Shown: piece by piece, positions 17,949-27,215 of the stretch
Position numbering within the stretch: the stretch's first letter is position 1
Layout of the letters: each line of letters begins with the position of its first letter
Assembly (NCBI GenBank): GCA_965229005.1
Contig: CBDDIP010000001.1
Coordinates: 620,001 to 684,000 of the forward strand
Source: CBDDIP01 sp965229005
GTDB taxonomy: Bacteria; Actinomycetota; Acidimicrobiia; Acidimicrobiales; Ilumatobacteraceae
Reading direction: 5' to 3'
DNA: 64,000 nucleotides
Notes under the pieces: model-generated
Seen by the model: the letters and a program-made list of their open reading frames with translations, nothing else
Databases searched by the model: none
Told to the model about the DNA's origin: nothing
Made by a program: the position numbers and the translations under genes

Positions 17949-18746
17949 TCAGGCCGGGAGCCGGCCGTAGCGGTGCCGCTTGAGCAGATCGCTGGAGTCG
18001 GTGCCCGGCTTGGTGTCGTACGCCAGGAGCGCGACGTAGCGCGGCACGCCGCCTTCGATCGGGCTCACCTTGTGCAGCGAGTTCCGGCCGTTGAACAGCA
18101 TCAGCGTGCCGGGCGCCATCGGCTCGACGCGCACGAGCGGTGATGAGGCGTCGTCACGGAGCACACCGGCGACGTCGTCGTAGCGCTCCCCCGCCTCGCC
18201 CGTTGCGGCGTCGCGGATCTGCTTGGCGTTGAGGAAGTCGCCACCGACGATCGACGATTGGATCGCGATCGAGACGACGAAGTCGGTCATGTCGAAGTGC
18301 CACCCGAGCTTGTCGCCATCACGCATCACCGCGAGGTTCAGCGCGCCGAACGGATCGCCGTACCGATGCAGCACGGGTTGTCCGAGCACCGCCGCGACGA
18401 ACGACATCAGCGGGTCCCACTCGTAGAGGCGGCGCACCATGCTGTCGACGGGGAAGAGGTCGTAGGCGACCGCTTCGAGCGAGTTGTGCACCTTCGCCCG
18501 GCTGGGGTGATCTGCGTCTCTCGTCAGGTCCGGCGCAGCGAGGTACGGCGTGCCCGTGACGAGCGAGCGGTGCCCGAGCGACGCCAGTGCATCGCATTCG
18601 GCGACGAGCGCCTCGATGTGCTCGCGGCGGATGAACCCGGGCAGGACGCACACGCCTTCGCGTTCGAACTGCAGCCGTGCTCCGGCGATCACATCGGCAT
18701 CGTCGAGCGGGTACCGATCGGTGTCGATCAGCGTTCCGGGATCCAC
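17949..18746 (-). CDS. 2-oxoglutarate/Fe(II)-dependent oxygenase
   Basis: Predicted 2OG-Fe(II) dioxygenase of 265 aa, near the phytanoyl-CoA dioxygenase/HalD-type families. The facial triad is HFD (H150, D152) with H225 in NSLHKVSPI, and R236 in VPRYVAL would bind 2-oxoglutarate. The N-terminal LQFEREGVCVLPGFIRREHI is typical of the fold. The long insert NAKQIRDAATGEAGERYDDV resembles free-amino-acid hydroxylases or halogenases, so a small polar substrate is possible. The GTG at 18746 is preferred over an ATG at 18788 that overlaps the divergent deoD start. First gene of the oxygenase-DUF5655-Fae group. If the oxygenase demethylates a substrate it would release formaldehyde, which would explain Fae next door (inference). 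Confidence 0.72.
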   Translation of the reverse strand: MDPGTLIDTDRYPLDDADVIAGARLQFEREGVCVLPGFIRREHIEALVAECDALASLGHRSLVTGTPYLAAPDLTRDADHPSRAKVHNSLEAVAYDLFPVDSMVRRLYEWDPLMSFVAAVLGQPVLHRYGDPFGALNLAVMRDGDKLGWHFDMTDFVVSIAIQSSIVGGDFLNAKQIRDAATGEAGERYDDVAGVLRDDASSPLVRVEPMAPGTLMLFNGRNSLHKVSPIEGGVPRYVALLAYDTKPGTDSSDLLKRHRYGRLPA

Positions 18747-18772
18747 GCCCGCATCGTTGCATGCGGCGGGCC

Positions 18773-18778
18773 TAACCT
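18773..18778 (+). promoter_or_regulatory. Leaderless -10 box for deoD
   Basis: TAACCT ends 8 nt before the ATG at 18787 with no ribosome binding site. Same spacing as for the DedA gene. Confidence 0.55.
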
Positions 18779-18786
18779 GCACGGCC

Positions 18787-19500
18787 ATGCCGATCCATCT
18801 TCGCGCCGAACCGTCCGACTACGCACCCGCGGTGCTGGTGCCCGGCGACCCGAGACGTGCCAAGCACATCGCCGAGACCTTCTTCGATCCGGGGTTCCGT
18901 CTCGTCAACGAAGAGCGGGGCATGCTCGGTTTCACCGGCACCTTCCAGGGCAAGCCGATCAGCGTGCAGAGCGTCGGCATGGGCGGCGCCAGCGTGGCGA
19001 TCTACTACAACGAGCTGATCCAGCTCGGCGTGCAGCGCATCGTGCGCGTCGGCACGGCGGGCGGCCTCAAGCCGGGGATCGGCTTCGGCGACACGTTGAT
19101 CGCCATGACGGCGACGCCGGACGACCCGATGAACCTGATCCTCACCGACGGCGAGGCGCACGCCCCGTGCGCAACGTGGCACCTGATCGAGCTGGCGGCA
19201 CGCATCGCGCGCGAGCGCAACATCACCGCCCATGTCGGTTCGGTGGTCACCAGTGCCGTGTTCTACGACCCGCGTCCGGGGATCATGGGTCGCTGGAAGG
19301 ATCGCGGCCACCTCGGTGTGGAGATGGAAGTTGCCGTGCTCTACACGATCGCCGCGATGCACGGCATCGAGGCGGCCGCGTTGCTCGCCGTGAGCGACCT
19401 GATCGCCGACGAGTCCAACGCGCAGCGCATCAGCGACGAGGATCTGCGCAAGGCGGTCGATCAGATGATGATCATCGGCTGCGAGATCGCCACCGCCTGA
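18787..19500 (+). CDS. deoD: DeoD-type purine nucleoside phosphorylase
   Basis: Nucleoside phosphorylase I family, DeoD type, 237 aa. It cleaves purine (deoxy)nucleosides with phosphate to base and ribose-1-phosphate. Phosphate loop VLVPGDPRRAKHIAETF, the hallmark RGMLGFTGTFQGKPISVQSVGMGG, VRVGTAGGL, ribose-binding GVEMEVAVLY and the catalytic Asp in AVSDLI are all visible. E. coli DeoD has SDHI at that last site, so the residue after Asp differs. Probably cytoplasmic and hexameric like relatives. It has its own leaderless promoter, and an uridine-phosphorylase-like specificity cannot be excluded. Confidence 0.88.
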   Translation: MPIHLRAEPSDYAPAVLVPGDPRRAKHIAETFFDPGFRLVNEERGMLGFTGTFQGKPISVQSVGMGGASVAIYYNELIQLGVQRIVRVGTAGGLKPGIGFGDTLIAMTATPDDPMNLILTDGEAHAPCATWHLIELAARIARERNITAHVGSVVTSAVFYDPRPGIMGRWKDRGHLGVEMEVAVLYTIAAMHGIEAAALLAVSDLIADESNAQRISDEDLRKAVDQMMIIGCEIATA

Positions 19501-19588
19501 CGGCCCGTCGCCGAGCGTTCGCCCAACCTTCACCCGGACGCGACCCACTGACCGTCAAGACATCATCTGGGTTCTTCATCATGCGGTC

Positions 19589-22075
19589 ATGCTCCGCTCC
19601 ACATCCAGGATCCTCGTCGGTGCCGCGCTCGCATTCGGCGGGTTGGCCACGCCGACGTCGGCGGTTGCCCCGCCCACGGCCACCGTGTTCATCGACGAGA
19701 TCCACTACGACAACGCCGGCGCCGACACCGGCGAGGCAATCGAGGTGTTCGGCCCCGCCGGCACGAGCCTCGCCGGGTGGTCGTTGGTGCTCTACAACGG
19801 CAGCGGTGGCGCCTCGTACGGCACCATCGCGTTGCCGACACCGATTCCCAACCTGAGCAACGGGTTTGGTGTCGTCACCGTGCCGGCGGCGGGATTGCAG
19901 AACGGGTCACCGGACGGGGTAGCGCTCGTCGACAACACGAACACCGTGCGCCAGTTCCTCAGCTACGAAGGCACCTTCACCGCGACGAACGGACCCGCCA
20001 GTGGTCAGCAGTCGACGGACATCGGTGTCTCGCAAGCCGGCACGGAGGCGATCGGTCAGGACCTTCAGCTGGTCGGCTCGGGCACCACGTACGGCTCGTT
20101 GACCTGGCAAGTGGGCACCTCCAGCTTCGGCGCGCTGAACAGCGCTGTCGTCCCGCCGCCGCCGGACGCCTGCCCGAACTCGCCGGCGGTGTCGGCCATC
20201 CACACCATCGAGGGCACCACGGACGCCAGCCCGTGCGCCGGCGAGACCGTGACCGTCGAGGCGGTCGTCGTCGGCGACTACGAGGGAGCATCACCCAACC
20301 TGCGCGGCTTCTACCTGCAGGAGGATGACGCCGACGTCGACGCCGATCCGGTCACCTCGGAAGGCATCTTCGTGTTCAACGGTGCCGACACGGACCTCGT
20401 CGAGCTCGGCGATCGAGTGCGTGTGACCGGAGCCGTCTCCGAATTCCAGGGTCAGACGCAGATCACGATGACGAGCGCGCTCGTCCTCTCGACGGGCGCC
20501 ACCGTCACCCCGGCCGCACCGGTGCTCCCGGCGACATCGGCGACGCAGTTCGAGCGCTACGAGGGGATGAGCGTCTCGTTCGCCCAACCCCTGTTCGTCA
20601 CGGAGATCTTCCAGCTCGGCCGCTTCGGCGAGGTGCTCGTCTCAGGCGGTGCCCGACTCGACCAGCCCTCACAGGTGGTGGCACCGGGAGCGCCGGCGGC
20701 AGCGCTCCAGGCCGCCAACAACCTCAACCAACTCGTCATCGACGACACCTCGCAGGCCCAGAACCCGGATCCGATCGTGCTCGGCCGCAACGGGCAGCCC
20801 CTCTCCGCGTCCAACACGCTGCGCGGCGGCGACACCGTGACGGGTGCTGCGGGCGTGCTGACGTACACGTGGGCCGGCAACGCTGCCTCGGGCAACGCCT
20901 TCCGGCTGCGGCCCGCATCGCCGGCGGCCGGCGGGTTCGACTTCACGGCAGCCAACCCCCGCCCGACCTCACCGCCGGTCGTCGGCGGTTCGCTGAAGGT
21001 CGTCGGCATGAACGTCCTCAACTACTTCCTCACCCTCGACGTCGGGACCACGCCGGCCTGCGGTCCGGTCGGGTCCCAGCAGGAGTGCCGTGGCGCCGAG
21101 ACCGCCGAGGAGCTGCAGCGGCAGCGCACCAAGCTCCTCAGCGCGATCGTCTCGATGGACGCCGACGTCATCGGTCTCGCCGAGCTGGAGAACACGCCGA
21201 ACGTCGATCCGGTGGCGGACATCGTCGCCGGGCTCAACGCCGCCACCGCGCCCGGCACGTACGCCGGCATCACCACGGGGGTGATCGGCACCGATGCGAT
21301 CCGCGTAGGCATCATCTACCGACCTGCAGCGGTGACACCGACCGGCGCGTTCGCCACCCTGACCGCAGCGGTCGACCCTCGATTCGACACCACCAAGAAC
21401 CGCCCGTCGCTGGCCCAATCGTTCACGCAGGTCGGGACGGGCCAGGTGCTCACCGTCGTGGTCAACCACTTCAAGTCGAAGGGCTCGTGCCCGACGACGC
21501 TGCCCGACGTGAACGCCGACCAGGGTGACGGGCAGAGCTGCTGGAACGTCACGCGCACCAATGCCGCTCGAGCGATGATCGACTGGCTGGCAACCGACCC
21601 GACGGGCGTGCACGACAGCGACTTCCTGCTGCTCGGCGACCTCAACTCCTACGCCCAGGAGGATCCGATCAACGTGTTCCGCGCAGCCGGCTTCGTCGAT
21701 GCGGTCGACCTCTTCGGCACGCCGTACTCGTACGTCTTCGACGGGCAGTGGGGCACGCTCGACTACGCGCTGGCATCGCCGTCGCTGGCGGCGCAGCTCA
21801 CGGGCGCAGGCGACTACCACATCAACAGCGACGAGCCGTCGGTGCTCGACTACAACACCAACTTCAAGTCGCCTGGTCAGGTCGCCTCGCTGTTCGCGCC
21901 GGACCGCTACCGCACCTCGGACCACGACCCGGTGTTCGTCGGGCTGAACCTGACGGCCACCCCGCCGCCGGACATCCCCGAGTCACCGCTCAGCGTGCTG
22001 CTCCCGCTGTCCGCGTTCGGTCTGCTCGCCGGGCTGTCACTCGTCTCGCACCGCCGTCGCGCTCAGCCGGTCTGA
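19589..22075 (+). CDS. Secreted ExeM/NucH-type nuclease
   Basis: Extracellular endonuclease/exonuclease/phosphatase family protein, 828 aa. Order: signal peptide (cleaved near TPTSAVA), a lamin-tail-like beta domain (about 30-190), an OB-fold domain (about 200-320), then a DNase I-like catalytic domain (about 470-790). Catalytic motifs are LAELENTP, VNHFKSKGSC, LLGDLNSY and SDHDPV. A C-terminal segment PESPLSVLLPLSAFGLLAGL followed by SHRRR looks like a PxxP-helix-Arg sorting signal, so the enzyme may be held at the surface. Likely role: degradation of extracellular DNA for phosphate or nucleobases, which fits the deoD gene just upstream. I see no clear leaderless promoter. Confidence 0.85.
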   Translation: MLRSTSRILVGAALAFGGLATPTSAVAPPTATVFIDEIHYDNAGADTGEAIEVFGPAGTSLAGWSLVLYNGSGGASYGTIALPTPIPNLSNGFGVVTVPAAGLQNGSPDGVALVDNTNTVRQFLSYEGTFTATNGPASGQQSTDIGVSQAGTEAIGQDLQLVGSGTTYGSLTWQVGTSSFGALNSAVVPPPPDACPNSPAVSAIHTIEGTTDASPCAGETVTVEAVVVGDYEGASPNLRGFYLQEDDADVDADPVTSEGIFVFNGADTDLVELGDRVRVTGAVSEFQGQTQITMTSALVLSTGATVTPAAPVLPATSATQFERYEGMSVSFAQPLFVTEIFQLGRFGEVLVSGGARLDQPSQVVAPGAPAAALQAANNLNQLVIDDTSQAQNPDPIVLGRNGQPLSASNTLRGGDTVTGAAGVLTYTWAGNAASGNAFRLRPASPAAGGFDFTAANPRPTSPPVVGGSLKVVGMNVLNYFLTLDVGTTPACGPVGSQQECRGAETAEELQRQRTKLLSAIVSMDADVIGLAELENTPNVDPVADIVAGLNAATAPGTYAGITTGVIGTDAIRVGIIYRPAAVTPTGAFATLTAAVDPRFDTTKNRPSLAQSFTQVGTGQVLTVVVNHFKSKGSCPTTLPDVNADQGDGQSCWNVTRTNAARAMIDWLATDPTGVHDSDFLLLGDLNSYAQEDPINVFRAAGFVDAVDLFGTPYSYVFDGQWGTLDYALASPSLAAQLTGAGDYHINSDEPSVLDYNTNFKSPGQVASLFAPDRYRTSDHDPVFVGLNLTATPPPDIPESPLSVLLPLSAFGLLAGLSLVSHRRRAQPV

Positions 22076-22131
22076 GCAGTCCGGCGCTCCCGAGCCAGCG
22101 CCAAAGCTTGCGGAGGCGCTGTGCGAGGCAA
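22076..22131. other. Convergent nucH-mdh spacer
   Basis: This 56-bp gap lies between converging genes and has a weak inverted repeat (AGCGCC/GGCGCT) with a 12-nt loop. It could act as a terminator but lacks a T-run. Nothing else visible. Confidence 0.3.
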
Positions 22132-23118
22132 CTAGATGAGGCCGAGGTCCTTGACGGCGTCGCGCTCCTCGGCGAGCTCGGCGGTGCTGGCGTCGATCTT
22201 GCCGCGCGAGTAGTCGTCGATGGTGAGCCCCTGGACGATCGAGTACTGGCCGTCCTTGCACGTCACCGGGAAGCTGGAGATGAGGCCTTCGGGCACGCCG
22301 TAGCTGCCGTCGCTCGGGATGCCCATGCTGACCCAATCGCCTTCGGGCGTGCCGAGCGCCCACGAGCGGATGTGGTCGACGGCGGCGTTGGCGGCCGACG
22401 CTGCCGATGAGGCGCCGCGGGCTTCGATGATCGCCGCGCCGCGCTTGGCAACGGTGGGGATGTAGGTGCCATCGACCCAAGCGTGATCGCCGACGAGCTC
22501 GTACGCGTTCTTGCCGTTCACTTCCGCGTGGAACAGGTCGGGGTACTGGGTGACCGAGTGGTTGCCCCAGATGGTCATCTTCGTGACGTCGGTGACGGCC
22601 ACGCCGGTGCGCTGCGCCAGCTGGCTGATCGCACGGTTGTGGTCGAGCCGGGTCATCGCCGTGAACCGGCCGGGATCGAGGTCCGGCGCGTTCTGCTGAG
22701 CGATGAGCGCGTTGGTGTTGGCCGGGTTGCCGACGACGAGGATCTTGACGTCCTTCTTGGCGCTGTCGCTGAGCGCCTTGCCCTGCGGCTTGAAGATGCC
22801 ACCGTTGGCGCTGAGCAGATCGCTGCGCTCCATGCCCGCCTTGCGCGGCATCGCCCCGACCAGCAGGGCGACATCGATGTCGCCGAAGGCGACGTTCGCG
22901 TCGTCGGTGCACACGACGCCCGCCAGCAGCGGGAAGGCGCAGTCGTCGAGCTCCATCTTCACGCCTTCCAGCGCCTTCAGCGCCGGCGTGATCTCGAGCA
23001 GCTGGAGGATCACGGGCGTGTCCGGCCCGAGCATCGACCCGGAAGCGATGCGGAACAGGAGGCTGTAGCCGATCTGGCCGGCCGCGCCGGTGACAGCAAC
23101 ACGTACAGGTGAAGTCAT
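22132..23118 (-). CDS. mdh: Malate dehydrogenase
   Basis: NAD-dependent malate dehydrogenase of the long (cytosolic/type 2) group, 328 aa, TCA cycle. Rossmann motif VAVTGAAGQIGYSLLFRIA, substrate-binding Arg in GAMPRKAGMER, VVGNPANTNA, Arg/Asp in TRLDHNRA, and catalytic His in IWGNHSVTQYPD are all intact. Full family length. The ATG at 23118 has a TACGCT box (complement of 23126-23131) 7 nt upstream and no ribosome site, so the transcript is probably leaderless. It is convergent with the secreted nuclease. SdhCAB and SucCD in the window belong to the same cycle but not the same operon. Confidence 0.96.
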   Translation of the reverse strand: MTSPVRVAVTGAAGQIGYSLLFRIASGSMLGPDTPVILQLLEITPALKALEGVKMELDDCAFPLLAGVVCTDDANVAFGDIDVALLVGAMPRKAGMERSDLLSANGGIFKPQGKALSDSAKKDVKILVVGNPANTNALIAQQNAPDLDPGRFTAMTRLDHNRAISQLAQRTGVAVTDVTKMTIWGNHSVTQYPDLFHAEVNGKNAYELVGDHAWVDGTYIPTVAKRGAAIIEARGASSAASAANAAVDHIRSWALGTPEGDWVSMGIPSDGSYGVPEGLISSFPVTCKDGQYSIVQGLTIDDYSRGKIDASTAELAEERDAVKDLGLI

Positions 23119-23174
23119 GGTCCTGAGCGTAGGCCCACGCTCAGCTGCCCAGAAAGCCGGCGGGCACCCGTCCG

Positions 23175-25151
23175 TCAGGCGGTGGGCAGCAACGCCAGGC
23201 CGGCCTTGGCCAGGATCAGGTTCGTGTAGAAGATCGGCGCAGCCTTGTTGCACGTCAGGTGGACGTGCCCGTCGTTGGGGCACAGCTGATCGACGATCTG
23301 CTCGGACTCGGTGGCCCAGTCCACGACCGTGACGTTCGGGTACGTCGTCGGCAGCGCGTTGATCCGGGCGTTGTTGCCCTCGATCCAGTTGGCCGGCGCT
23401 CGCACCGTGAGCACGTACACGTGCGGCGTCAGGTCGGCCGGGAGCGAGGCCATGATCGACGCCCACGCGTCGTCGCTGACGGTGCCGTTCGTCCCCACCT
23501 GGATGACCACCGTGTCGCCGAGCTGGTTGTTGGCCCGCATCGTGGACAGGATCTGGGCGACGTCGGATCCCTGGCGATCCTCGGCGGCGTCGACGATGAA
23601 GCCAGCCTGCAGCAGCTCGTTCGTCGCGCCGACCATCACCGACTCTCCGATCGCCACCGGGCCGATCACCACCGGTGTGGTGGGCGTCGTCTCGATCGGC
23701 GTGCCGACCGTGACACCCGTTCCCGTCGGAGTTGTGGGATCGGTGGCCGGGTCGGTGGCCGGTGTCGACGGACCGACGGGGCCTGCGCCGACGAGGCTGC
23801 AGCTGACGGCGCCGACGCACTGGTTGTCCGCCATGGCGAAGCTCAGCCCGGTCGCCAGCACGAGGACGGCCACCGATCCGCCGATGATGGCGCCGTTGCG
23901 CGAGCCCGCACGCGTGCCGGCACGCCGCGCCTTCCACCACTCGCCCAGCTTGCCCTGGCGGATCGGCGTCTCGATGAACCGGTAGCTGAGCTCCGTGATC
24001 GGCACGGTGATCACCATCGCCAGCACGAACTTGGCGACGGTCAGCTGCACGCCGGCTTCCTTGCGGATGATCTGGTAGATCGGCCAGTGGTACAGGTACA
24101 GCCCGTAGCTGCGCGTGCCGATCCAGGCGAACACGGGGTTGCCGAGCAGCGCGCCGGTGAGCGAGCGCTGATGCGTGGCCGCGGCCACGACGAGCAGCGT
24201 CGCCAGGCCGGTGAGGAGGAACCCGCCACGGAACAACCAGGCGTCGAAGTGCGTGCCAAGGGTGGCGCCTTCGACCGCGACCGTCAGCCGGCTGAACATC
24301 ACCGCGAGCACGAGCAGCCCGATGCCGGCGAACGCGTCGAGCCGTCCTGGCCGATCGCGCAGGGGCCCGCGCATGATGGCCGCGGGACGCCACACCATCG
24401 CAAACGCAGATCCGAGCAGCAGGCCGCCGGCGCGAGTGATCGTGCTCAGGTACAGCGCCTCGTTGGCGTTGATGCAACGGCCGAAGACGTGCCAGTAGCC
24501 GTTCGCGGTCGACGAACAGGTGTTGGCAACATCACCGCCGACGTAGAGCGCGGCAGTGATGACTGCGATGAACGCGCTGATGCCGACGAGCCAGAGCGCA
24601 ACTCGCGGCAAGCGTTGCGTGCCGCGGCGCAGGATGGCCACCATCACCAACGGCCACAACAGGTAGAACTGCTCCTCCACCGCCAGCGACCACAGGTGGC
24701 GCAGAGGGGCGAACGCCTCGTTGGCGGTGTAGCCCTGTCCGACGAAGATCTGGTACCAGTTGCTGACGTAGAAGATCCCGCCGAGGAAGTCGCCGCGCGT
24801 CTGGCCCTGCGGACGCCGCTGGAACAGCGCCATGTACACGCCGAGAGCGGCCATCATCGTGAACAACGCAGGCAGCAGCCGCCGGAAGCGGCGCACCCAG
24901 AACTGCTTCAGATCGACGGCGCCGGTGCGGTCTCGTTCGCCGATCAGCAGCAGCGTGATCAGGTAGCCGCTGATCACGAAGAACACCTCGACGCCGAGGA
25001 AACCCCCACCGAGCCACGAGTGGTTGGCGTGGTACAGCATCACGGACACCACCGCCACCGCGCGCAGGCCGTCGAGACCCGGCAGGTACGGGATCCGGCT
25101 GGTCTCCTGGCGGGGCGCTGGTTCCACCGTTTGCTCAGCCCACCCATTCAT
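23175..25151 (-). CDS. OafA-type acyltransferase-SGNH fusion, copy 2
   Basis: Membrane acyltransferase of the OafA/YrhL type, 658 aa. The acyltransferase-3 domain (about 20-400, ten or so helices) starts with YLPGLDGLRAVAVVSVMLYHANHSW, containing the essential His, and has VEVFFVISGYLITLLL and LRHLWSLAVEEQFYLLWPL. An eleventh helix leads to an extracytoplasmic SGNH domain (about 490-658) with block I as IGESVM (Glu instead of the usual Asp), VGTNG, and a C-terminal DGHVHLT Asp-His pair. Such enzymes O-acetylate envelope polysaccharides or peptidoglycan. It is a tandem paralogue of the next upstream gene. A CATACT box 9 nt before its ATG lies inside the end of that gene. Confidence 0.88.
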   Translation of the reverse strand: MNGWAEQTVEPAPRQETSRIPYLPGLDGLRAVAVVSVMLYHANHSWLGGGFLGVEVFFVISGYLITLLLIGERDRTGAVDLKQFWVRRFRRLLPALFTMMAALGVYMALFQRRPQGQTRGDFLGGIFYVSNWYQIFVGQGYTANEAFAPLRHLWSLAVEEQFYLLWPLVMVAILRRGTQRLPRVALWLVGISAFIAVITAALYVGGDVANTCSSTANGYWHVFGRCINANEALYLSTITRAGGLLLGSAFAMVWRPAAIMRGPLRDRPGRLDAFAGIGLLVLAVMFSRLTVAVEGATLGTHFDAWLFRGGFLLTGLATLLVVAAATHQRSLTGALLGNPVFAWIGTRSYGLYLYHWPIYQIIRKEAGVQLTVAKFVLAMVITVPITELSYRFIETPIRQGKLGEWWKARRAGTRAGSRNGAIIGGSVAVLVLATGLSFAMADNQCVGAVSCSLVGAGPVGPSTPATDPATDPTTPTGTGVTVGTPIETTPTTPVVIGPVAIGESVMVGATNELLQAGFIVDAAEDRQGSDVAQILSTMRANNQLGDTVVIQVGTNGTVSDDAWASIMASLPADLTPHVYVLTVRAPANWIEGNNARINALPTTYPNVTVVDWATESEQIVDQLCPNDGHVHLTCNKAAPIFYTNLILAKAGLALLPTA

Positions 25152-25171
25152 GTCGGCACCAGTATGGCGGG

Positions 25172-27166
25172 TCAGCGCGTTGGCAACCCGACAGCCGAGA
25201 AGATCATGTTGGCGAAGAACTGGGCCGCTTCCGGCTTGCAGCTGATGTGCACGTGATCGTTCTGACAGAGCTTGTCGGCGACCTGTTCGCCTTGCGTGTT
25301 CCAGTCGATGATCGTCACGTTCGGGTACCGCGTCGGCAGCGCCGTGATGCGGACGTTGTTGTCGATGATGTACTGCCGGTTGGGCGCCTTCACCGTGAGG
25401 AAGTAGACGTGCGACTGGCCGCCGATGACCGACATCATCGTGTCGTACTGCGCGTCGCTGACCGACCCGTTGGTGCCCACCTGGATGACCACGATCGAGC
25501 CGAGCTGGTTGGCTTGCTTCATCAGCTGCAGGACGCCGATGACCCCGTCACCGCCGCGGTTCTTCGCTGCGTTGACGAGGAACCCGCCGGCCGACAGGTT
25601 GGGGATCGCCCCCTGCATCACCGACTCGCCGATGGCCACCGGGGGGATCAACGTCAGCGGATCGACCGTGGTGGTCGGGGCCTCGGTCGTGGTCGGCGCC
25701 GCGGTCTCCCCCGGCAGAGTGACCGCAGTCGTGGTCGACGCCGGGATCGTCGTCGTGGTGGTCGACGGCACCGTCGGCGCAGGCGTGCCGATGGTCGCTG
25801 TCTGGCAGTCCACCGACCCGACGCAGCTGTTGTCGGCCACGGCGATGCTGACGCCGGCGAAGGCGACCAGACCCGCTGCGACCGCTCCCGCGATCGCCGA
25901 CCGTTGGCGACGCTTGGCCATGCGCGCCGTGCGCGGCCGCCGCTCGCCGCGCAGGATCTGGCCGAGCACTCCGCGTCGGATGGGCATCTCGATGATGCGG
26001 AAGCTCAGCTCGGTGACGATCGCCGTGAGGATCATCGCCCCGACGAACTGACGCAGCGTCAACGCGATGCCGGCCTGCTTGCGGATGATCTGGTAGATCG
26101 GCCAGTGGTACAGGTACATCCCGTAGCTGCGCGTGCCGACCCACCGCAGGACGGGGTTGCCGAGGAAGCGGCCGACCCACGAACGGCGGTGCGTCGTCGC
26201 CGCGATGATCGCCAACGTCGCCAAGCCGACCAGGAAGAAACCTCCGCGGAACAGCCACGGATTGAACTGCGTGCCGAACTGCTGGCCGTTCTCCGACAAC
26301 CAGAACAGTCGGATCATTGCCCCCAGCCCGACAAGTGCGACGAGGGCGACGACGTCCAGTCGATGCGGACGGCGCCGCATCGGGCCGCGCATGATCGCCG
26401 ACGGACGCCAGACCATTGCGAACGCGGCGCCGAGCATCAGCCCGCCGGCTCGGCTGATCGTGCTGAGGTACAGGGTGTCGTTGACGCTGATGCAGCGACC
26501 GAACGCTCGCCAGTAGCCCTGCGGCTGAGCGACGCAGTTGTCGATGCTGTCGACGTTGCCGTTGTAGAAGATGATCCCGACGGCGACGGCGATGAAGCCG
26601 CTGACGCCGGCCAGCCACAACGCCATGCGCGGCAGTTGGTCGCGGCTGCGCTTGAGGATCACCACCATGATCAGCGGCCACACGAGGTAGAACTGCTCCT
26701 CCACGGCCAATGACCACAGGTGCCGCAACGGCACGAACGCCTCGCTCGCCGCATACCCCTGGCCGACGAACACCTGGTACCAGTTGCTGCCGTAGAGCAG
26801 GCCACTGAGGAAATCACCCCGGGTGCGACCGCGAGCCTGGTTGCTCGTCACCGCCATGTACACCGCGACCGCGGCCAGCATCACGAACAGCGCCGGCAGC
26901 AGCCGTCGGAAGCGGCGCAGCCAGAACTGCTTGAGGTCGACCTTGCCGTTGCGTTCCTTCTCACCGATCAGCAGCAGCGTGATCAAGTAGCCGCTGATGA
27001 CGAAGAACACCTCGACGCCGAGGAACCCACCCTGCAACCACTCGTGATTGGCGTGGTACACCATCACCGCAACGACGGCGACCGCACGCAAGCCGTCGAG
27101 GCCTGGCAAGTACGGCGTCCGGCTGATCTGCGCTCGCGGCGCGACAGAGGCGGCCCTGGAACTCAT
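25172..27166 (-). CDS. OafA-type acyltransferase-SGNH fusion, copy 1
   Basis: Paralogue of the neighbouring gene with the same layout, 664 aa from the ATG at 27166. Acyltransferase-3 domain with YLPGLDGLRAVAVVAVMVYHANHEW, VEVFFVISGYLI and RHLWSLAVEEQFYLVWPL, then a Thr/Pro-rich extracytoplasmic linker (TVPSTTTTTIPASTTTAVTL) and an SGNH domain with IGESVM, VGTNG and NDHVHIS. The linker is longer and far richer in Thr than in copy 2, suggesting a different reach or glycosylation. A more upstream start (27301) would add a Ser/Arg-rich shadow sequence. GATACT lies 9 nt before the chosen ATG, mirroring copy 2. Likely substrate: cell-surface glycan. Confidence 0.88.
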   Translation of the reverse strand: MSSRAASVAPRAQISRTPYLPGLDGLRAVAVVAVMVYHANHEWLQGGFLGVEVFFVISGYLITLLLIGEKERNGKVDLKQFWLRRFRRLLPALFVMLAAVAVYMAVTSNQARGRTRGDFLSGLLYGSNWYQVFVGQGYAASEAFVPLRHLWSLAVEEQFYLVWPLIMVVILKRSRDQLPRMALWLAGVSGFIAVAVGIIFYNGNVDSIDNCVAQPQGYWRAFGRCISVNDTLYLSTISRAGGLMLGAAFAMVWRPSAIMRGPMRRRPHRLDVVALVALVGLGAMIRLFWLSENGQQFGTQFNPWLFRGGFFLVGLATLAIIAATTHRRSWVGRFLGNPVLRWVGTRSYGMYLYHWPIYQIIRKQAGIALTLRQFVGAMILTAIVTELSFRIIEMPIRRGVLGQILRGERRPRTARMAKRRQRSAIAGAVAAGLVAFAGVSIAVADNSCVGSVDCQTATIGTPAPTVPSTTTTTIPASTTTAVTLPGETAAPTTTEAPTTTVDPLTLIPPVAIGESVMQGAIPNLSAGGFLVNAAKNRGGDGVIGVLQLMKQANQLGSIVVIQVGTNGSVSDAQYDTMMSVIGGQSHVYFLTVKAPNRQYIIDNNVRITALPTRYPNVTIIDWNTQGEQVADKLCQNDHVHISCKPEAAQFFANMIFSAVGLPTR

Positions 27167-27215
27167 CGGTTCGTCAGTATCGCTCACGACGTCGGGCCGA
27201 GAGCGGTCACTCCTG

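Noticed and set aside
18747..18788. Upstream ATG start for the 2OG oxygenase at 18788
   Set aside because: It would overlap the divergent deoD start and its -10 box; the added residues (MAVQVRPAACNDAG) show no homology-like pattern.
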